Below, in pieces: positions 6,596-9,299 of a stretch of DNA of 9,299 nt; the first letter of the stretch is position 1, and each line of letters starts with the position of its first letter. Position numbers and translations under genes: made by a program. The notes below the pieces were generated by a model, which was not told where the DNA came from, did not search any database, and saw only the letters and a program-made list of their open reading frames with translations. Source of the stretch: an uncultured Alphaproteobacteria bacterium (lineage in GTDB: Bacteria > Pseudomonadota > Alphaproteobacteria > Rhizobiales > Aestuariivirgaceae); NCBI GenBank assembly GCA_937868035.1, contig CALMLK010000050.1, positions 1 through 9,299 on the forward strand, read 5' to 3'.

Positions 6596-7726
6596 ATGAG
6601 CAACGATGCAGATACATCGCCGGTCAGGCCTACGGTGATCGACCTTGATCCCGATGAAGTGACGGTGGAACGGGATGCGCACCATGGCGCGCACACACCA
6701 CATGCAGAACCGCCGCCGGCACCTCCGCCACGGCGCAGCGGTTCCTATGGCGGCATTGCATTCCTCGCAGCACTCGCCGTGGGCGGCATTGCCGGCGGAT
6801 GGATCTACCGCGATCTTCTTTCCAGCTATTTCCCCAGCGACAACGTTCAGCTGATCGCACAGCGCGTGGACATCATCGGCAAGGGCCATGAGACTCTCGC
6901 CACCCAGGTGCAGGCGCTGGAGCGTTTGGGAGAACAGCTGACGTCGGACGTGAACGCGCTCGAAACAGCAGCAGGCACCGCGACCTCCGGGCAGAAGGCG
7001 CTGCAGGATGAATTCGCCGCAACCAAGTCCAGCCTTGCCGCCTTGCAGGCGCAGATCGACGAAACCAAGACAGCGCTTGCCACTTTGGCCAGCAATCCAC
7101 CCCAGGCTGGAGCAGGCGGAACGCCCGCCGCGGTCATTCCCCCCGATGTCGCCCAGCGCCTTGCAACACTGGAACAGGATGTGGCCGCACTGAAGGCGCA
7201 GAAGACCGGTGCACCCGACGCTGCCGCGCTGACCCAGACCATTTCTGACCTCAAAGCCAAGATCGAGTCGGGTGCGGCCTATGCCGATGAGAGTGACCGC
7301 ATCGCGCGGCTTCTGCCGGCAGCGGGCGGGCTTGATGTTCTTGCGGCCCATGCCGCAACGGGCCTGCCCAATGCCAAAGGCCTGGCAACGGAACTCGCAG
7401 CCCTGAAGCCCAGCTTGCCCACGCCCGAGATCAAGGTTCTGCCCTCCGAGCCCGGCTTCTGGGACCGTTTTAGCGAGATGCTCTCCAGCGTCATCACCAT
7501 CCGTGATCTTGATGCCGTGAACTGGCAGCAGGTGGCCGAGAAGGCGATTGCGCTTGCCGATGCAGGCGACCTTCCACAGGCCATCGCCGCCGTGGATGAA
7601 CCCGAAGGCGCGCTGCCCGCAGGTCTGCAGCAGTGGCGTGACCGTGCCGCCGCCCGCATCTCCCTCGAAGCGGCTTTGGGTGATGTCGCGGCAGCAGTGG
7701 CCCGCGTGCAGGCGGCGGGGCAGTGA
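6596..7726 (+). CDS. Mitofilin-domain inner-membrane protein (alpha-Mic60 type)
   Basis: This 376-residue protein has a cytoplasmic, acidic then proline-rich N-terminus (residues 1-47) and one membrane helix at about 51-71 (YGGIAFLAALAVGGIAGGWI). A long Ala/Gln/Leu/Lys-rich region of predicted coiled coil follows at about 85-225 (for example LATQVQALERLGEQLTSDVN), with a Pro/Gly/Ala break near 160-175. A C-terminal helical domain ends the protein (VNWQQVAEKAIALADAGDLP, then LPAGLQQWRDRAAARISLEA). This layout, and the slot between hemD and hemY, match the alphaproteobacterial relatives of mitochondrial Mic60/mitofilin, which shape inner or intracytoplasmic membranes and contact the outer membrane. 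The bulk of the protein would lie in the periplasm. The start at 6596 is 11 nt after hemD and has only a distant AGGA, so translational coupling is likely. The family call rests on layout and context rather than a strong motif. Confidence 0.8.
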   Translation: MSNDADTSPVRPTVIDLDPDEVTVERDAHHGAHTPHAEPPPAPPPRRSGSYGGIAFLAALAVGGIAGGWIYRDLLSSYFPSDNVQLIAQRVDIIGKGHETLATQVQALERLGEQLTSDVNALETAAGTATSGQKALQDEFAATKSSLAALQAQIDETKTALATLASNPPQAGAGGTPAAVIPPDVAQRLATLEQDVAALKAQKTGAPDAAALTQTISDLKAKIESGAAYADESDRIARLLPAAGGLDVLAAHAATGLPNAKGLATELAALKPSLPTPEIKVLPSEPGFWDRFSEMLSSVITIRDLDAVNWQQVAEKAIALADAGDLPQAIAAVDEPEGALPAGLQQWRDRAAARISLEAALGDVAAAVARVQAAGQ

Positions 7727-7727
7727 C

Positions 7728-9167
7728 ATGATCAGGATGATCTGGCGATTTGCCTTGCTGGTGGCCGTGGCCGTTTTCTTCTCCTGGCTGGCGGACCGTC
7801 CCGGCAGCGTGACGGTCACATGGCTCGGCCGCCAGTATGAGATGAAACTCTTCGTGGCGGTGGCGTTGACGATCATTCTGATCGTGGCGTTGTCGTTCCT
7901 CTGGTCACTGTTGCGCCGCGTCTTGCGCAGCCCCACGGCAGCGCGCGAGTTCTTTCGCTTCCGCAAGCACCGCAAGGCCTATGAGTCGTTGTCCAAGGGC
8001 ATCGTTGCCGCCGGTGCCGGCGATGCCCATGCCGCCTCCCGCCATGCCGCGATCGCGGCCAATACCCTGTCGGACGAACCGCTGGTCAACGTGCTGGCCG
8101 CCCAGGCCGCGCAATTGAAGGGCGACCGCGAAAGCGTGAAGCGCATCTTCGAGACCATGGCGAAGGACCCGGAAACCGAATTGATGGGTTTGCGCGGCCT
8201 CTTCTCCGAAGCCCGCCAGTCCGGCGATCTCGTCGCGGCACTCCAACACGCCGAGAAGGCGCTGGCCCGCAATCCGCGCCTGCCATGGGCCTCCACCGCC
8301 GTGTTGCAGGTGCAGGCCGCGCGCAAGCTCTGGCTTCCGGCGGCACACACGCTGGAACAGCAGGGCCGTTCCGGATTGATCTCGCGGGCCGATGCCGCAC
8401 GCAAGCGCGCCGCCCTCATCACCGCCGAAGCACTTGCCATCGAAGACGAAAACCGGACCCGGGCCCTGGACCTGGCGCTGGATGCGCTCCGTCTCGATCC
8501 CGCACTCGTCCCCGCCGCATCCATTGCGGCCCGCAGTCACATCGCATCGGGCAATGTGCGCAAGGCCCAGAAGCTGCTGCGCGCCACCTGGGCGCTCGCC
8601 CCCCATCCGGACCTTGCCGAGTTGATGGCGCGCTCGGTGACCGGCGATGGCCCGGAGGCCCGGTTCGAACGGGTGCGTGACCTCGTGGGGGCGTCCCCCG
8701 ATTCGCTTGAAGGGGCCTGTGCCCTCGCCAAGGCTGCCGTGGCGGCGCGCCGCCTCGACGTGGCCCGCGCCGCACTGTCTCCCTATGGCGCCGAACGTCC
8801 CCCGGCCCGCGTCTGCGCCCTGATGGGCGAAATCGAGGATGCGGAAGGCGATAAAGGCAAGGCGCGGGAATGGTTTGCCCGCGCAATCCATGCCCCGCGC
8901 GATCCCATGTGGGTCTCGGATGGCGTGGCCAGCCCGCGCTGGATGCCGCTGTCCCCGGTGACGGGCGAAATCGTGCCCTCGGAATGGAAAGTGCCCTTCG
9001 ACATGCTGCCGGTGGAACCGCCGGAGGCGCCTGCGGCCGAACGCGTGGCGGAAATCGCCGCCCCCGCGGCCGTGCGCGAGGCCACGGGCGAGCCGCCAAA
9101 ATCGCTGCCCTTCGACCGTCCGCCCGATGATCCGGGCGTCGATGCGCCCGAACGCATTGACGGTTGA
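7728..9167 (+). CDS. hemY: HemY-family inner-membrane TPR protein
   Basis: HemY proteins are inner-membrane proteins linked genetically to late heme synthesis; their exact biochemical role is unsettled. This 479-residue protein has two membrane helices at about 6-21 (WRFALLVAVAVFFSWL) and 41-63, enclosing the conserved RPGSVTVTWLGRQYEM loop of the HemY N-terminal domain. A long helical-repeat (TPR-like) section follows, roughly 70-390, with repeated alanine-rich helices such as DLVAALQHAEKALARNPRLP. Near the C-terminus, DPMWVSDG and RWMPLSPVTG (392-413) are typical of alphaproteobacterial HemY. The last 55 or so residues are rich in Pro, Glu and Ala and probably disordered. The ATG at 7728 lies one base after the upstream stop, with GGGG 7 nt before it. 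An ATG three codons later (7737) is a possible alternative. It is the last gene of the heme operon. This HemY is not the protoporphyrinogen oxidase that is also named HemY in Bacillus. Confidence 0.92.
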   Translation: MIRMIWRFALLVAVAVFFSWLADRPGSVTVTWLGRQYEMKLFVAVALTIILIVALSFLWSLLRRVLRSPTAAREFFRFRKHRKAYESLSKGIVAAGAGDAHAASRHAAIAANTLSDEPLVNVLAAQAAQLKGDRESVKRIFETMAKDPETELMGLRGLFSEARQSGDLVAALQHAEKALARNPRLPWASTAVLQVQAARKLWLPAAHTLEQQGRSGLISRADAARKRAALITAEALAIEDENRTRALDLALDALRLDPALVPAASIAARSHIASGNVRKAQKLLRATWALAPHPDLAELMARSVTGDGPEARFERVRDLVGASPDSLEGACALAKAAVAARRLDVARAALSPYGAERPPARVCALMGEIEDAEGDKGKAREWFARAIHAPRDPMWVSDGVASPRWMPLSPVTGEIVPSEWKVPFDMLPVEPPEAPAAERVAEIAAPAAVREATGEPPKSLPFDRPPDDPGVDAPERIDG

Positions 9168-9207
9168 AATCGGAAAAGAAACCGTCTATCCCCCGCCCGT
9201 CTGAAAC

Positions 9208-9224
9208 GCGGTGCAAAGCACCGC
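9208..9224 (+). terminator. Perfect 7-bp hairpin between hemY and tRNA-Thr
   Basis: GCGGTGC and GCACCGC form a perfect 7-bp stem with an AAA loop, 41 bp after the hemY stop and 3 bp before the tRNA. No T-tract follows, so it is at best an imperfect intrinsic terminator. It could also be a processing or pausing element for the tRNA 5' end. Confidence 0.35.
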
Positions 9225-9227
9225 CGG

Positions 9228-9299
9228 GCCGCTTTAGCTCAGTTGGTAGAGCACATCATTCGTAATGATGGGGTCGCGTGTTCGAGTCACGCAAGCGGC
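9228..9299 (+). tRNA. tRNA-Thr (anticodon CGT), lacking only the bases past position 72
   Basis: All four arms are present and well paired. The acceptor stem GCCGCTT pairs perfectly with AAGCGGC (9228-9234 with 9293-9299). The D-arm is GCTC-loop-GAGC, and the anticodon stem CATCA/TGATG encloses the loop TTCGTAA with anticodon CGT at 9261-9263. The T-arm stem GCGTG/CACGC encloses TTCGAGT. CGT reads ACG, so it is a threonine tRNA. The window ends at the last acceptor base, so the discriminator base and any encoded CCA are not visible. U36 and A37 mark it as a substrate for t6A modification by TsaD, encoded in this window. Confidence 0.96.

Noticed and set aside
7548..7727. A 60-codon upstream extension of hemY overlapping the mitofilin-like gene
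   Set aside because: The extension is out-of-frame translation of the upstream gene. The HemY N-terminal membrane helix begins at the ATG at 7728, which has its own ribosome site.
6452..7975. A 507-codon open frame on the minus strand opposite the mitofilin-like gene
   Set aside because: It spans the end of hemD, the whole mitofilin-like gene and the start of hemY, and its translation is rich in Cys, Arg and Gly with no recognisable domain. It is a GC-driven antisense shadow of well-supported genes.
8419..9216. A 265-codon open frame on the minus strand opposite hemY
   Set aside because: It is an Arg/Pro-rich shadow of the hemY coding strand, without any domain.

Overview
The window is a high-GC chromosomal segment with tightly packed genes. 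Protein content and gene order point to an alphaproteobacterium, probably Hyphomicrobiales (Rhizobiales). The main evidence is a heme block hemC-hemD-(mitofilin-like protein)-hemY, read divergently from a tsaD-gpsA-YciI-EVE-methyltransferase block. No transposase, integrase, phage gene or CRISPR array is visible, and the content is core-genome housekeeping.

Layout, left to right. (1) Bases 1-509 hold the N-terminal quarter of acetyl-CoA synthetase on the minus strand, running off the left edge. (2) A 106-bp divergent spacer leads to an EamA/DMT-family transporter on the plus strand (616-1521). Its 3' end overlaps by 32 bp the 3' end of the convergent minus-strand block. (3) The minus-strand block runs from 4861 to 1490: tsaD, gpsA (disrupted), a YciI-like protein, an EVE-domain protein and a lysine-methyltransferase-like protein of the ETF-beta type. 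Three of its four junctions are stop/start overlaps (ATGA, TGATG, ATGA) and the fourth gap is 14 nt, so it looks like one translationally coupled operon. (4) A 74-bp divergent spacer separates it from a plus-strand operon (4936-9167): hemC, hemD, a single-pass membrane protein with a coiled coil and a mitofilin-like C-terminus (alpha-Mic60 type), and hemY. (5) A tRNA-Thr(CGT) gene occupies the last 72 bases and is cut just before its discriminator base.

How the genes work together. HemC and HemD convert porphobilinogen to uroporphyrinogen III. The mitofilin-like protein and HemY are inner-membrane proteins that accompany these genes in alphaproteobacteria. TsaD performs the last step of t6A37 tRNA modification, and the tRNA-Thr at the right edge has the U36-A37 signature of a t6A substrate. 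GpsA would supply glycerol-3-phosphate for phospholipids.

The most unusual observation is gpsA. It carries a 2-nt frameshift in a GC-dinucleotide run, and separately it lacks about 30 residues that the family normally has near the N-terminus. Other points of note are a hemC promoter candidate placed so that the mRNA would be leaderless, and a HemY C-terminus in which the four cysteine positions of a rubredoxin-like zinc ribbon appear to be replaced. I do not see a convincing previously undescribed system here.
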